The position numbers and the translations under genes are program-made. This document shows, in pieces, positions 8,555 to 17,364 of a stretch of DNA of 64,000 nucleotides (positions within the stretch are counted from its first letter, which is position 1; each line of letters starts with the position of its first letter). Origin of the DNA: JAQVSH01 sp964349835. GTDB lineage: Bacteria; Bacteroidota; Bacteroidia; Bacteroidales; UBA4181. The stretch covers positions 1 through 64,000 of the forward strand of contig CAYGID010000005.1 in the NCBI GenBank assembly GCA_964349835.1, written 5' to 3'. The notes under the pieces were generated by a model that was given only the letters and a program-made list of their open reading frames with translations, was not told the origin of the DNA and ran no database searches.

Positions 8555-9427
8555 ATGGGATTAAAAATTATTGTACTTGCCAAACAGGTTCCTGATACCC
8601 GTAATGTTGGAAAGGATGCCATGAAGGAAGACGGTACGGTGAACCGTGCCGCATTACCTGCTATTTTCAATCCGGAAGACCTGAATGCCCTGGAACAGGC
8701 TCTTCGTTTAAAGGAGGCGCATCCCGGTACCGAAGTAACTATCCTTACCATGGGGCCCACCCGGGCAGCCGATATCATCCGTGAGGGTCTTTTCAGAGGA
8801 GCCGATGGGGGTTATCTTTTAACCGACCGGGCTTTTGCCGGATCGGATACACTTGCCACTTCGTATGCCATTGCCTGTGCCATCAGGAAGATCGGGCTTC
8901 CCGATATGATTATCTGCGGACGGCAGGCTATCGACGGAGATACCGCGCAGGTTGGCCCTCAGGTTGCCGAGAAACTGGGTTTCATTCAGGTTACTTATGC
9001 CGAAGAGATTAAGCCTGTTAAGGATGGTAAGGTTCAGATTAAAAGACGTATTGGCGGAGGTGTTGAGCTGGTTGAGAGCCCGCTTCCCCTGGTTGTAACA
9101 GTAAACGGTTCTGCTCCCGATTGCCGGCCTCGTAATGCCCGCCTGGTGATGAAGTATAAGAAGGCCGGTTCTACTACCGAGCGGCAGTCGGCCAATGAGG
9201 ATTATCTTTCGTTTTGCTGCCAGCACCCCTATCTGCATATTGAGGAGATTGGCTTCAAGGATATCGATGCAAAGATTGAGGAGTGCGGCCTTTCCGGTTC
9301 GCCCACCAAAGTGAAGAAGATCGAGAATGTGGTTTTTCAGGCAAAAGAGTCGATGGTGCTTTCCGCTTCGGTTAACGATATCGACAAACTGATGAGAGAA
9401 CTCATTTCGAATCATACCCTGGGTTAA
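8555..9427 (+). CDS. etfB: Electron transfer flavoprotein beta subunit
   Basis: A 290-residue EtfB/FixA protein. It opens with the family signature MGLKIIVLAKQVPDT and contains FNPEDLNALEQALRLKE and CGRQAIDGDTAQVGPQVAEKLG, the adenine-nucleotide-binding side of the ETF fold. With EtfA it shuttles electrons from flavin dehydrogenases to a quinone- or ferredoxin-linked acceptor. The neighbouring etfA and acyl-CoA dehydrogenase genes, all on one strand, give the likely electron donor. Whether this ETF is bifurcating cannot be settled by eye. Confidence in the family is very high. Confidence 0.97.
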   Translation: MGLKIIVLAKQVPDTRNVGKDAMKEDGTVNRAALPAIFNPEDLNALEQALRLKEAHPGTEVTILTMGPTRAADIIREGLFRGADGGYLLTDRAFAGSDTLATSYAIACAIRKIGLPDMIICGRQAIDGDTAQVGPQVAEKLGFIQVTYAEEIKPVKDGKVQIKRRIGGGVELVESPLPLVVTVNGSAPDCRPRNARLVMKYKKAGSTTERQSANEDYLSFCCQHPYLHIEEIGFKDIDAKIEECGLSGSPTKVKKIENVVFQAKESMVLSASVNDIDKLMRELISNHTLG

Positions 9428-9480
9428 CCCGGGCATTAATGCATTTTATCAACCATACGGAACCGGAAAATTTGTAAAAT

Positions 9481-10500
9481 ATGAACAATATATTTGTCTA
9501 TTGTGAAGTAGAAAACGGGGTGATTTCAGAAGTGAGTCTTGAGTTATGTACGAAAGGCCGCAAACTGGCAAATCAGCTGAATTGTAAACTGGAGGCTGTA
9601 GTTCTGGGTAACGGATTATCGGAGGTGCCTTCCCAGATCTTGCCTTTTGGGGTAGATGTGCTTCATCTGGCCGATGACCCACGCCTGGAGCCCTATACCA
9701 CCCAGCCCCATTCCTCGCTGGTTGTAAAATTATTTGAGGAGGAGAAACCCCAGATTGCTTTGATGGGGGCAACCCCTATCGGTCGTGATTTGGGCCCCCG
9801 TATTTCGAGTGCTCTGCACAGCGGTCTTACTGCCGACTGTACTTCGCTCGAAATTGGCGAACACGAAGATAAGAAGCAGAACAAAGTATACACCGACCTG
9901 CTCTACCAAATCAGGCCTGCCTTTGGCGGTAACATTATTGCCACTATCATCAATCCCGATTGTCGTCCTCAGATGGCTACCGTTCGCGAAGGGGTGATGA
10001 AAAAGGAGGTTTACAATCTGCGGCACTCCGGAGAGGTTAGGCAATTAGATGTGAACAACTATGTGGTGGCCGAAGATTTTTTGGTTTCGGTGATTGAACG
10101 TCATGTCGAAAAGTCGAAGGTGAACATCAAGGGAGCCTCTATTGTGGTGGCCGGTGGCTACGGCATGGGTTCGCGCGAAGGTTTTAACCAGTTGTTTGAA
10201 TTGGCCTCTGTTCTGGGAGCCGAAGTGGGTGCATCTCGTGCCGCTGTGGATGCCGGATTTGCCGATCACGACCGGCAGGTTGGACAGACCGGAGTTACCA
10301 TCCGCCCTAAATTGTATATCGCCTGCGGTATTTCCGGACAGGTTCAGCATATTGCAGGCATGCAGGAGTCGGCCATGATTATCTCGGTGAATATCGACCC
10401 GCATGCCCCCATTAATGCGCTGGCCGACTATGTGATTGTTGGCGATGTGGGCGAGGTGATTCCCAGGCTCATCAAATCGTATAAGCAGAACACCAAGTAG
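9481..10500 (+). CDS. etfA: Electron transfer flavoprotein alpha subunit
   Basis: A 339-residue EtfA/FixB protein. The N-terminal half matches the ETF alpha/beta domain, with the GRDLGPRISSALHSGLTADC block. The C-terminal FAD domain carries the diagnostic GASRAAVDAGFADHDRQVGQ segment, then YIACGISGQVQHIAGMQ and ADYVIVGD. It pairs with EtfB 53 bases upstream. The acyl-CoA dehydrogenase 38 bases downstream is its probable reductant, so the three genes form one electron-transfer unit. Confidence 0.97.
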   Translation: MNNIFVYCEVENGVISEVSLELCTKGRKLANQLNCKLEAVVLGNGLSEVPSQILPFGVDVLHLADDPRLEPYTTQPHSSLVVKLFEEEKPQIALMGATPIGRDLGPRISSALHSGLTADCTSLEIGEHEDKKQNKVYTDLLYQIRPAFGGNIIATIINPDCRPQMATVREGVMKKEVYNLRHSGEVRQLDVNNYVVAEDFLVSVIERHVEKSKVNIKGASIVVAGGYGMGSREGFNQLFELASVLGAEVGASRAAVDAGFADHDRQVGQTGVTIRPKLYIACGISGQVQHIAGMQESAMIISVNIDPHAPINALADYVIVGDVGEVIPRLIKSYKQNTK

Positions 10501-10538
10501 GGTGGCTTAGTTGTTTCACACTTTAGTAAATTAACCAT

Positions 10539-12248
10539 ATGGCAAATTATTATCTAGATAATCAAGATTTGAAGTTTCATCTTCGGCATCCTTTGATGTC
10601 GAAAATTGTGACTTTAAAGGAGAATCAATTCCGCGACAAGGATATTTATGCTGAGGCTCCGATCGATGTGGAGGATGCATTAGACAGTTACGAGAAGGTG
10701 CTCGAAATTGTGGGCGAGATTTGCGGCGATATTATTGCTCCCAACGCGGCCGATGTCGACCACGACGGTCCCCTTTTGGAGAACGGGCATGTTACCTATG
10801 CGCCCGGTACGCAACGGAATCATGATGTGCTTACGCAGGCCGGTCTTTACGGCATGTCGTTGCCCCGACTGTACGGAGGGTTAAACTTTTCGATGACCCC
10901 TTATGTAATGGCTGCCGAGCTGGTATCGCGCGCTGATGCCGGGTTTGGCAATATCTGGGGCTTGCAGGATTGTGCCGAAACCATCCATGAGTTTGCCTCC
11001 GAAGAGATTAAGAATGAGTATCTGCCCCGCATCCAGCATGGCGCCACCTGTTCTATGGACCTTACCGAGCCCGATGCCGGTTCCGATCTGCAGGCGGTTA
11101 TGCTGCGCGCAGCCTGGAGTGCCGAGCGGAACTGCTGGCTTTTGAACGGTGTAAAGCGTTTCATTACCAATGGGGATGCCGATATCAAACTGGTACTGGC
11201 CCGTTCGGAAGAGGGTACCACCGATGCCAGGGGGCTCTCCTATTTTGTGTACGACAAGTCGCACGATTGTGTGAAGGTTCGCCGCATTGAAAATAAGTTG
11301 GGTATCAAGGGCTCGCCTACCTGCGAATTGGTATTCACCAATGCCCCCGCCAAATTGGTGGGCGAACGCAAGATGGGTTTGATTAAATATGTGATGTCGC
11401 TTATGAATGGTGCCCGCCTGGGTGTAGGCGCCCAATCGGTAGGGCTTTCGGAAGCGGCCTATCGTGAGGCACTTGCCTATGCTAAGGAGCGGAAGCAGTT
11501 TGGAAAGGCCATTCTGGAGTTCCCCGCTGTTTCGGAGTTGCTGTCGATAATCAAGGCCAAGCTGGATGCTTCGCGTGCTATTTTGTACGAAACCACCCGT
11601 TTCGTTGATTTATACAAGGCCCATAGTCTGATTTCGCAGGAGCGGAAGCTCGAAAAGGAGGAGCGCGAAGAACTGAAAGAGTTTCAGCGACTGTCCGATT
11701 TTTATACCCCCATGCTCAAACTTTTTTCGAGTGAGTATGCCAATCAGAATGCCTATGATGCCCTCCAGATTCATGGTGGCTCGGGATTTATGAAGGATTA
11801 TCCCATTGAAAGGCTCTATCGCGATGCCCGTATTCTCACCATTTACGAGGGAACTTCGCAATTGCAGGTTGTGGCAGCCATTCGCGGTGTCACTACCGGG
11901 GCTTACCTGAAACAAATTCGTGAGTATGAGGCTCGCGACATCCATCCCGATTTAACGGTACTGCGTCAAACGCTGATTGAGATGACGGCTCAGTACGAAG
12001 TTGCTGTGAAAGAGGTGGAGGAGATGAAAACTTCCGAATGTCTTGATCTGCATGCCCGCAGGCTAGTGGAGATGGCCGGTCACATTATTATGGGTTACTT
12101 GCTGGTACTGGATGCCGATCGGGATCCCCGCTTTATTCGTTCGGCCCGTGTTTTTGTGAAGTATGGTGCTGCCGAAAACAGCTCCCGTGCTGCCTATATT
12201 TCGAACTTCAGCCCCTCGGAGGTTGTAGATTACCTCTACGATTTGTAG
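10539..12248 (+). CDS. Acyl-CoA dehydrogenase (long form)
   Basis: A 569-residue flavoprotein that oxidises acyl-CoA thioesters to 2-enoyl-CoA and passes electrons to ETF. The FAD-binding region reads CSMDLTEPDAGSDL with LLNGVKRFITNGDAD, the AYAKERKQFGKAI helix precedes the flavin-contact segment, and the C-terminal IHGGSGFMKDYPIERLYRDARILTIYEG block (the usual catalytic-Glu region IYEGTSQ) is intact near residue 445. A further ~120 residues follow, making it longer than the ~380-residue short/medium-chain enzymes and like the ~570-600-residue type with an extra C-terminal helical domain. Substrate chain length is not readable. It is the last gene of the etf cluster. Confidence 0.93.
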   Translation: MANYYLDNQDLKFHLRHPLMSKIVTLKENQFRDKDIYAEAPIDVEDALDSYEKVLEIVGEICGDIIAPNAADVDHDGPLLENGHVTYAPGTQRNHDVLTQAGLYGMSLPRLYGGLNFSMTPYVMAAELVSRADAGFGNIWGLQDCAETIHEFASEEIKNEYLPRIQHGATCSMDLTEPDAGSDLQAVMLRAAWSAERNCWLLNGVKRFITNGDADIKLVLARSEEGTTDARGLSYFVYDKSHDCVKVRRIENKLGIKGSPTCELVFTNAPAKLVGERKMGLIKYVMSLMNGARLGVGAQSVGLSEAAYREALAYAKERKQFGKAILEFPAVSELLSIIKAKLDASRAILYETTRFVDLYKAHSLISQERKLEKEEREELKEFQRLSDFYTPMLKLFSSEYANQNAYDALQIHGGSGFMKDYPIERLYRDARILTIYEGTSQLQVVAAIRGVTTGAYLKQIREYEARDIHPDLTVLRQTLIEMTAQYEVAVKEVEEMKTSECLDLHARRLVEMAGHIIMGYLLVLDADRDPRFIRSARVFVKYGAAENSSRAAYISNFSPSEVVDYLYDL

Positions 12249-12266
12249 GAATCTGCTGATCAACCT

Positions 12267-12304
12267 AAAAGAGGGTGTCTCCGACTTGCGAGACACCCTC
12301 TTTT
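12267..12304. terminator. Perfect bidirectional terminator between acyl-CoA dehydrogenase and atpG
   Basis: A 15-bp perfect stem (12267-12281 with 12290-12304) with an 8-nt loop. It starts with AAAA and ends with TTTT, so each strand has a U-tract after the hairpin. It lies 19 bases after the acyl-CoA dehydrogenase stop and about 58 bases after the atpG stop, and probably ends both converging transcripts. Confidence 0.92.
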
Positions 12305-12361
12305 CATTATATACCTTCCTCCCTTCTTCACACAATCGGAATAGGTCGGGGTATTGTACCT

Positions 12362-13246
12362 CTACCTCTTGTTCATGGCCTCGGCCCCATTTACAATCTC
12401 GAGGATCTCGTTGGTAATGTTCGACTGGCGAATCTGGTTGTATTCCAGGTGAAGCTCTTCCAACAGGCGGTCGGCATTGTCGGTGGCCTGCCCCATGGCC
12501 ATCATCCGGGCCTCGTGTTCGGCCTTAAAAGAGCTGCTTACCATTGCGTGCCACTTGGCGTGCAGAGCTGCCAGAAGGGTTTTTTCGGTTACGGTTTCCA
12601 AATCAGGTTCATAAATGGCCCCAAAATGGCGTTTCGGCGAATCGGGCTGTTGGGCGGGCCGAAAGGGGAGGAGCCGAACCACCTCGGGAATAGCCTGCGA
12701 TCCACCGTTTTTGGAGTAGGCCACATCGAGCGAGAGAATTTTTCCCTCCAAAAAGGCTGTAATCCAGCGGTCTAGAATCTCGCGGTTGGTTTTCTTTGAG
12801 GGGAACCCTTGCAACAGTTTAAGGTAGGTTAGGTTGCCTGGCACGGCCAGATCCGAAAAATAGCTCACGGCTTTCTGGCCTATGTAGTAGAGTTCTAGTT
12901 TCTTATTCTTCAGCGCATCGGCACAATGTTTACGGATGTGCCGCAGGGTCTCCTTGCAAATATTGGCATTATAGGCACCGCACATTCCCTGTTGAGAAGC
13001 AATGCAAACAACAACACGGCGGCCGTTATTGCCCTCCCGTTCGCGGGCAAGGAGAGGGGGCTGTTCTTGCTGAACCACAACGCGGGCTGCCAGCCATTCC
13101 AAACGGTTGGCATAAGTCTGATAGTGGGTGGTGGCCAGGTTCACCTTTTGAAATTTGGCAGCCGAGGTCATCTTCATGACACTGGTTATCTGCCGGGTGG
13201 TTTCGACCGAACCGATGCGTAGCCTTATCTCCTTGAGCGAAGCCAT
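12362..13246 (-). CDS. atpG: ATP synthase F1 gamma subunit
   Basis: A 294-residue F1 gamma, the central rotor shaft. The N-terminal coiled-coil helix has the family pattern MASLKEIRLRIGSVETTRQI TSVMKM-type sequence, and the C-terminal helix contains ASEARM-like EHEARMMAMGQATDNADRLL and LEYNQIRQSNITNEILEI, which form the antiparallel shaft. It is the last gene of the atpB-E-F-H-A-G operon, two bases after atpA, and ends at the bidirectional terminator. Length and motifs are standard. Confidence 0.97.
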   Translation of the reverse strand: MASLKEIRLRIGSVETTRQITSVMKMTSAAKFQKVNLATTHYQTYANRLEWLAARVVVQQEQPPLLAREREGNNGRRVVVCIASQQGMCGAYNANICKETLRHIRKHCADALKNKKLELYYIGQKAVSYFSDLAVPGNLTYLKLLQGFPSKKTNREILDRWITAFLEGKILSLDVAYSKNGGSQAIPEVVRLLPFRPAQQPDSPKRHFGAIYEPDLETVTEKTLLAALHAKWHAMVSSSFKAEHEARMMAMGQATDNADRLLEELHLEYNQIRQSNITNEILEIVNGAEAMNKR

Positions 13247-13248
13247 GG

Positions 13249-14835
13249 TTAGTGGTTTATCGTGGCAATCACTTGGTGTGCGGTTGCCTCCAGAATGGCT
13301 GCCATCGAATCATCGAAAAGGCCTGAGGCAAGTTGTTCCATGAGTTCGGGATGTTCTTCGGAGAGCATCAGAAGGAAATGGCCGCTAAAATGCTTAATCT
13401 GGTCCATTTGCAGGGAGCGAAGTAATCCGTGGGTTCCGCAATAGAGCAAGGCAACTTGTTGGCTCACATGGAGCGGTTTGTGTCGCTCCTGTTTGAGTAG
13501 CTCCACATTTTTTCGCCCTTTGTCGAGTACGTCGGCAGTATGTGCATCGATTGAGGATCCGAATCGTGAAAAGGCTTCCAGTTCGCGGTATTGTGCCTGA
13601 TCAATCTTTAGGGTGCCGGCCACCCGTTTCATCGATTTAATCTGGGCGTTTCCTCCCACGCGCGATACCGAAATTCCCACGTTGATGGCGGGGCGTATTC
13701 CCGAGTTAAAGAGTTTTGACTCCAGATAGATCTGCCCGTCGGTAATGGAGATCACATTGGTGGGAATGTAAGCCGAAACGTCGCCCGCCTGTGTTTCGAT
13801 AATGGGAAGTGCCGTAAGTGATCCGCCTCCCTTGACAAGCGGTTTAATCGATTCGGGCACATCGTTCATTTCGCGTGCTATGGTATCGTTTGCAATAATC
13901 TTGGCGGCCCGTTCGAGCAGGCGTGAGTGCAGGTAGAAGATGTCGCCCGGGTAGGCTTCACGTCCCGGAGGCCGGCGCAACAGCAGCGAAACTTCGCGAT
14001 AGGAGACGGCCTGTTTAGAGAGGTCATCGTAGATGACCAGGGCCGGTTTGCCGGTGTCGCGAAAATATTCGCCTATGGCGGCTCCGGTAAATGCAGCGTA
14101 GAACTGGAGCGCTGCCGGATCGGAGGCCGGTGCCGAAATAATCACTGTGTAGGGCATGGCGCCATGTTCTAACAGCTCCTCGGCAATGTTCGAGACGGTG
14201 CTCCCTTTTTGTCCAATGGCTACGTAGATGCAGTAGACCGGTTTTCCCGCATCGTAGAGCGGTTTTTGGTTCAGAATGGTGTCGATGGCCACACTGGTTT
14301 TTCCGGTCTGTCGGTCGCCGATAATCAACTCGCGCTGTCCCCTTCCAATGGGTATCATGGCGTCGATAGCCATAATCCCCGTTTGCAGGGGCTCGTTTAC
14401 AGGCTGACGAAAGAGGACGCCGGGGGCTTTCCGCTCGAGCGGCATCTCATAGAGAGGTCCGCTAATGGGCCCCTTCCCGTCGATGGGCTCGCCAAGTGTG
14501 TTAACCACTCTCCCCAAGAGTCCTTCGCCTGCGGAAACCGACAGAATTTTGTGTGTGCGGCGTACCACGTCGCCCTCTTTGATTTGATCGGACGATCCGA
14601 GCAAAACCACGCCCACATCTTCTTGTTCCAGATTAAGCACAATTCCTTTGGTGCCCGATTCAAACTCCACCAGCTCGTTCGAAAATGCGTTGGTAAGCCC
14701 GTATGCCCGCGCAATTCCATCGCCAACGGTTAATATTCTACCCACCTCCTCGAACTGAGGCGCATCGTCGAGCCCTTCGAGCTGCCTGCGCAGGATTTCG
14801 GATATTTCGGAGGGCTTTATCTCATGATTATTCAT
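13249..14835 (-). CDS. atpA: ATP synthase F1 alpha subunit
   Basis: A 528-residue F1 alpha, the non-catalytic nucleotide-binding partner of beta. The P-loop GDRQTGKT spans about residues 173-180. The DDLSKQAVSYREVSLLLRRPPGREAYPGD region and PAINVGISVSRVGG (with the arginine finger, R of VSRVGG) are intact. It is two bases from atpG and 50 bases from atpH. The catalytic beta gene is not in this operon but at 31.5 kb on the other strand. Confidence 0.99.
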   Translation of the reverse strand: MNNHEIKPSEISEILRRQLEGLDDAPQFEEVGRILTVGDGIARAYGLTNAFSNELVEFESGTKGIVLNLEQEDVGVVLLGSSDQIKEGDVVRRTHKILSVSAGEGLLGRVVNTLGEPIDGKGPISGPLYEMPLERKAPGVLFRQPVNEPLQTGIMAIDAMIPIGRGQRELIIGDRQTGKTSVAIDTILNQKPLYDAGKPVYCIYVAIGQKGSTVSNIAEELLEHGAMPYTVIISAPASDPAALQFYAAFTGAAIGEYFRDTGKPALVIYDDLSKQAVSYREVSLLLRRPPGREAYPGDIFYLHSRLLERAAKIIANDTIAREMNDVPESIKPLVKGGGSLTALPIIETQAGDVSAYIPTNVISITDGQIYLESKLFNSGIRPAINVGISVSRVGGNAQIKSMKRVAGTLKIDQAQYRELEAFSRFGSSIDAHTADVLDKGRKNVELLKQERHKPLHVSQQVALLYCGTHGLLRSLQMDQIKHFSGHFLLMLSEEHPELMEQLASGLFDDSMAAILEATAHQVIATINH

Positions 14836-14885
14836 ACAACTACGCTTTTATAAACCGAACATGTTGCCTTGCAACACCTTAGTGT

Positions 14886-15443
14886 TTACGAAATGGTGCA
14901 CGGCTCTCTTTCCGACAGGGCTTTTTGCATGGCCCGGAGGGAGCTCTTCACAGTGGCATCGTACAGTTGGAAATCTATTTGGAGCGAAAAGCCTTCAATG
15001 ATCTCGGGATCTTGTTGAACCTCCACCTCAATCTGGCTCCCCATAATCTCCTTTAGAACCTTTGTCCAGTGCTCTTTCACCGAAAGATTGGCCGGGGTGG
15101 CAATTGTGACGAGAACGTCGCGAATCCCCTTCCATTGTTTGTATTGACGGCTAAAACTGCGGATCATGGTGCCCAGGAAGGCCTCGCGGCGCTTCGCCAC
15201 AATCAGTTCCAGAAAGGAGCGGGTTAGGGGTTGCAGAAGTGGGAAGAGGTTGATCTTCAGTAGCGCCAATTTTTTTGAGGGTAATGTCCGATCCTGAGTA
15301 AAAAAGGAATCGAAGGCCGGAACCTCCAACCGAATCTGCGAAAGGAGCTGCAGATCGCGATAAACCTGATCGGCCACTCCGGCATCCCGGCTTGCATCGA
15401 GCAGAGCCCGTGAATAGCGGAGAGCAATCATTCCCTGGTTCAT
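14886..15443 (-). CDS. atpH: ATP synthase F1 delta subunit (OSCP)
   Basis: A 185-residue delta subunit linking the peripheral stalk to F1. The N-terminal helical domain begins IALRYSRALLDASRDAG, the usual A-x-RYA-like start, and the C-terminal half contains the conserved I-E-GFSLQIDFQLYDATVKSSL segment (family: GG-x-I-x-IGD-x-x-DxSv-x-x-L). The start codon overlaps the atpF stop by four bases (ATGA), which indicates coupled translation. It is divergent in sequence, as is normal for this family. Confidence 0.93.
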   Translation of the reverse strand: MNQGMIALRYSRALLDASRDAGVADQVYRDLQLLSQIRLEVPAFDSFFTQDRTLPSKKLALLKINLFPLLQPLTRSFLELIVAKRREAFLGTMIRSFSRQYKQWKGIRDVLVTIATPANLSVKEHWTKVLKEIMGSQIEVEVQQDPEIIEGFSLQIDFQLYDATVKSSLRAMQKALSEREPCTIS

Positions 15444-15940
15444 AGCCTTTTCGCGGTTTTGACCTCATCGATCAACTGGTTCATCCAACCCTCTTTTATC
15501 GTTTGCGACGAAAGCTCTCTGCGAAGAATCCGCTCAGCCATCTCTTTGGCCAGTGCCGCAGATCCCAGTTTCAGCTCCTCAATGGCAGCCAGCTTTTCGG
15601 AGGTAATGCGCATCCTGGCCTCATCGAGCATCTTGTCGGTCATCTGGCGAGCCTCTTTGGCGGCCGTATCCAACATTTTCTTTCGGAGGCTCTCCGTTTC
15701 GAGTAGCATCTCTTTCCGTTTGGCCAGCATCTCCTCCATGGCTGTGGCATTTTCGGCTTGCAGCAATCTCATCTCTTCGCGGGTTTGGTCGGCCAGCCGA
15801 AGGGAGGAGTCAATTTTCTCTTCGCGTTCGTCGAGCATCCGAAGGATGGGTCCCCATGCATACTTTTTCAGGACGAGCAGTACCAGAAAAAAGGTAAGCA
15901 TCATCCAAAAAAGGAGTGAGGTTGGACTAATCAGTTCCAT
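15440..15940 (-). CDS. atpF: ATP synthase Fo b subunit
   Basis: A 166-residue b subunit: one N-terminal membrane helix (LLFWMMLTFFLVLLVLKKYAW) followed by a long charged alpha-helical region forming the peripheral stalk dimer. The WGPILRMLDEREEKIDSSL sequence is the family's signature junction. It lies between atpE (21 bases) and atpH (4-base overlap). Length is typical. Confidence 0.96.
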   Translation of the reverse strand: MELISPTSLLFWMMLTFFLVLLVLKKYAWGPILRMLDEREEKIDSSLRLADQTREEMRLLQAENATAMEEMLAKRKEMLLETESLRKKMLDTAAKEARQMTDKMLDEARMRITSEKLAAIEELKLGSAALAKEMAERILRRELSSQTIKEGWMNQLIDEVKTAKRL

Positions 15941-15961
15941 GTTTCGGCGAATGGAGTGGCG

Positions 15962-16249
15962 TTAACTTAAAACAATTAAAAGACATACTACAATGGCAAA
16001 GAGGGCAACCCCTTCAATCAAACCGGCCAGGATAATCATATTGGTTCTGATTACCTCTGCGGTTTCGGGTTGCCTGCTGATTGATTCCAATGCAGAGCTT
16101 CCAATCCTGCTAATGCCTAAGGCAGCACTCATGGCCGAGAGGCTGGCGCCCAGAGAGGCACCCATTTCGGCCAGTCCGAATCCGAGGGAGGTTCCCGATA
16201 CAGGATCTACTTGATTGACAACTGCTTGTAAGATGGTAGTTAAGAGCAT
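15962..16249 (-). CDS. atpE: ATP synthase Fo c subunit
   Basis: A 95-residue proteolipid with two membrane helices and a cytoplasmic loop (SRQPE), forming the Fo rotor ring. The ion-carrying glutamate is in helix 2 (AGLIEGVALFAIV). It is not followed by Ser/Thr, and the sodium-type signature is absent, so proton coupling is likely. The helix-1 glycine motif, usually GxGxGxG before the loop, reads SAALGIS (S-x-A-x-G-x-S), with serines and alanines replacing glycines. That motif helps set ring packing, so ring size may differ from the usual. The N-terminus carries about 20 extra residues. Confidence 0.95.
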   Translation of the reverse strand: MLLTTILQAVVNQVDPVSGTSLGFGLAEMGASLGASLSAMSAALGISRIGSSALESISRQPETAEVIRTNMIILAGLIEGVALFAIVVCLLIVLS

Positions 16250-16262
16250 GATATTTAAATGG

Positions 16263-17345
16263 TTAGTGGTTATGACTCGAATTTCTGGCAGGGCTTTCCA
16301 AAGCCATGCCTACATAGAGTGCAGAAAATAGGGTAAAAATATAGGCCTGAATAAAGGCTACCAAGAGCTCTAAGAAGTTAAGGAAGAGGGTAAATACCAG
16401 CGTGAGCGGTGTAACAGCCCATCCATAGGCGGCACCTGCCTCTCCCAGGGTGAAGATCAGGGTAAAAAACGAGAGAATAATGATGTGTCCCGCCGTGATA
16501 TTGGCAAAGAGCCGGATAGCGAGCACCACCGGTTTGGTAATTACCGAAAGGAGTTCGACCAACGGCAAAATGGGTGCGGGGAATTTAAGTAAAAAAGGGG
16601 CACTTCGAGGCCAGAGTACCTCCTCCCAATAGTGCCGACTGCCGCTCAGGTTGGTAACCAAAAAGGTGATAAGGGCTAAACCTGCAGTTACCGAAATGTT
16701 TCCGGTAAGATTGGCGCCGCCTGGAAAGAAGGGAATCAACCCCATCAGGTTGTTCAGGAGAATAAAAAAGAAGAGTGTGAGCAGCCAGGGAAGATATTTT
16801 GCGGCTCTCTCCTTTCCCATTGCGGGAATCACCACCTCATTCCGAAGAAAGAGGATCAACACTTCCATGGCATTTTGTAATCCCTTGGGCGCTTGCCCTG
16901 CCCTTCGCTTATACTGGCGGGCAATACCAAGGAAGAGTAGCACAATAAGTGCTGATCCCAACCAGAGCGAAGCCACATTCCGGGTAATGGAGAGGTCGAG
17001 TGGCTTGTAAGTCGATCCATCGGGGAGTGTTTCTACAATCCGGTTGGATCGACCAAGCGGTTCGAGGTGCAGATTTTGATAGGTTTGTGCGGCGTTATGA
17101 AATTGCGACGAGAGGAATAGGTGCCACCCGGAGTGTTTGCTGTAAACAATGGCGGGAAGCGGGATGCCAATCTCCGTTCCTTTCCACGAAAGGATATGCC
17201 ACTCGCGGGCATCGAGCACGTGTTCCATAATAAGGTCGCCTGCATTGTAAGCTGCCGTTTTGCCGTTCCCGTTTGCTGTTGAACTGCCCGAAGCCGGGAA
17301 GACGGCAAAGAGAAGTATCAAAAGCAGAATATATCGAGGTCTCAT
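16263..17345 (-). CDS. atpB: ATP synthase Fo a subunit, with N-terminal signal peptide
   Basis: A 360-residue a subunit, the proton half-channel. ATG 17345 is chosen as start: it follows the upstream stop codon by 19 bases and gives a clear signal peptide (MRPRYILLLILLFAVFPASG). A ~110-residue periplasmic region precedes the membrane helices, as in other Bacteroidota. The essential arginine lies in the segment AIRLFANITAGH, and the last helix pair contains ELLVAFIQAYIFTLFSALY. It is the first structural gene of the operon after the four-helix protein. Confidence 0.96.
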   Translation of the reverse strand: MRPRYILLLILLFAVFPASGSSTANGNGKTAAYNAGDLIMEHVLDAREWHILSWKGTEIGIPLPAIVYSKHSGWHLFLSSQFHNAAQTYQNLHLEPLGRSNRIVETLPDGSTYKPLDLSITRNVASLWLGSALIVLLFLGIARQYKRRAGQAPKGLQNAMEVLILFLRNEVVIPAMGKERAAKYLPWLLTLFFFILLNNLMGLIPFFPGGANLTGNISVTAGLALITFLVTNLSGSRHYWEEVLWPRSAPFLLKFPAPILPLVELLSVITKPVVLAIRLFANITAGHIIILSFFTLIFTLGEAGAAYGWAVTPLTLVFTLFLNFLELLVAFIQAYIFTLFSALYVGMALESPARNSSHNH

Positions 17346-17364
17346 TGTATAAGGTACTAGCCAC

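Noticed and set aside
12275..12775. Open frame on the plus strand across the atpG end
   Set aside because: It runs through the terminator hairpin and the conserved atpG C-terminus, with no family match.
15962..16249. Sodium-type c subunit
   Set aside because: Considered because of the sodium pump genes nearby. Helix 2 reads IEGV with no Ser/Thr after the Glu and the helix-1 Gln is absent, so proton coupling is more likely.
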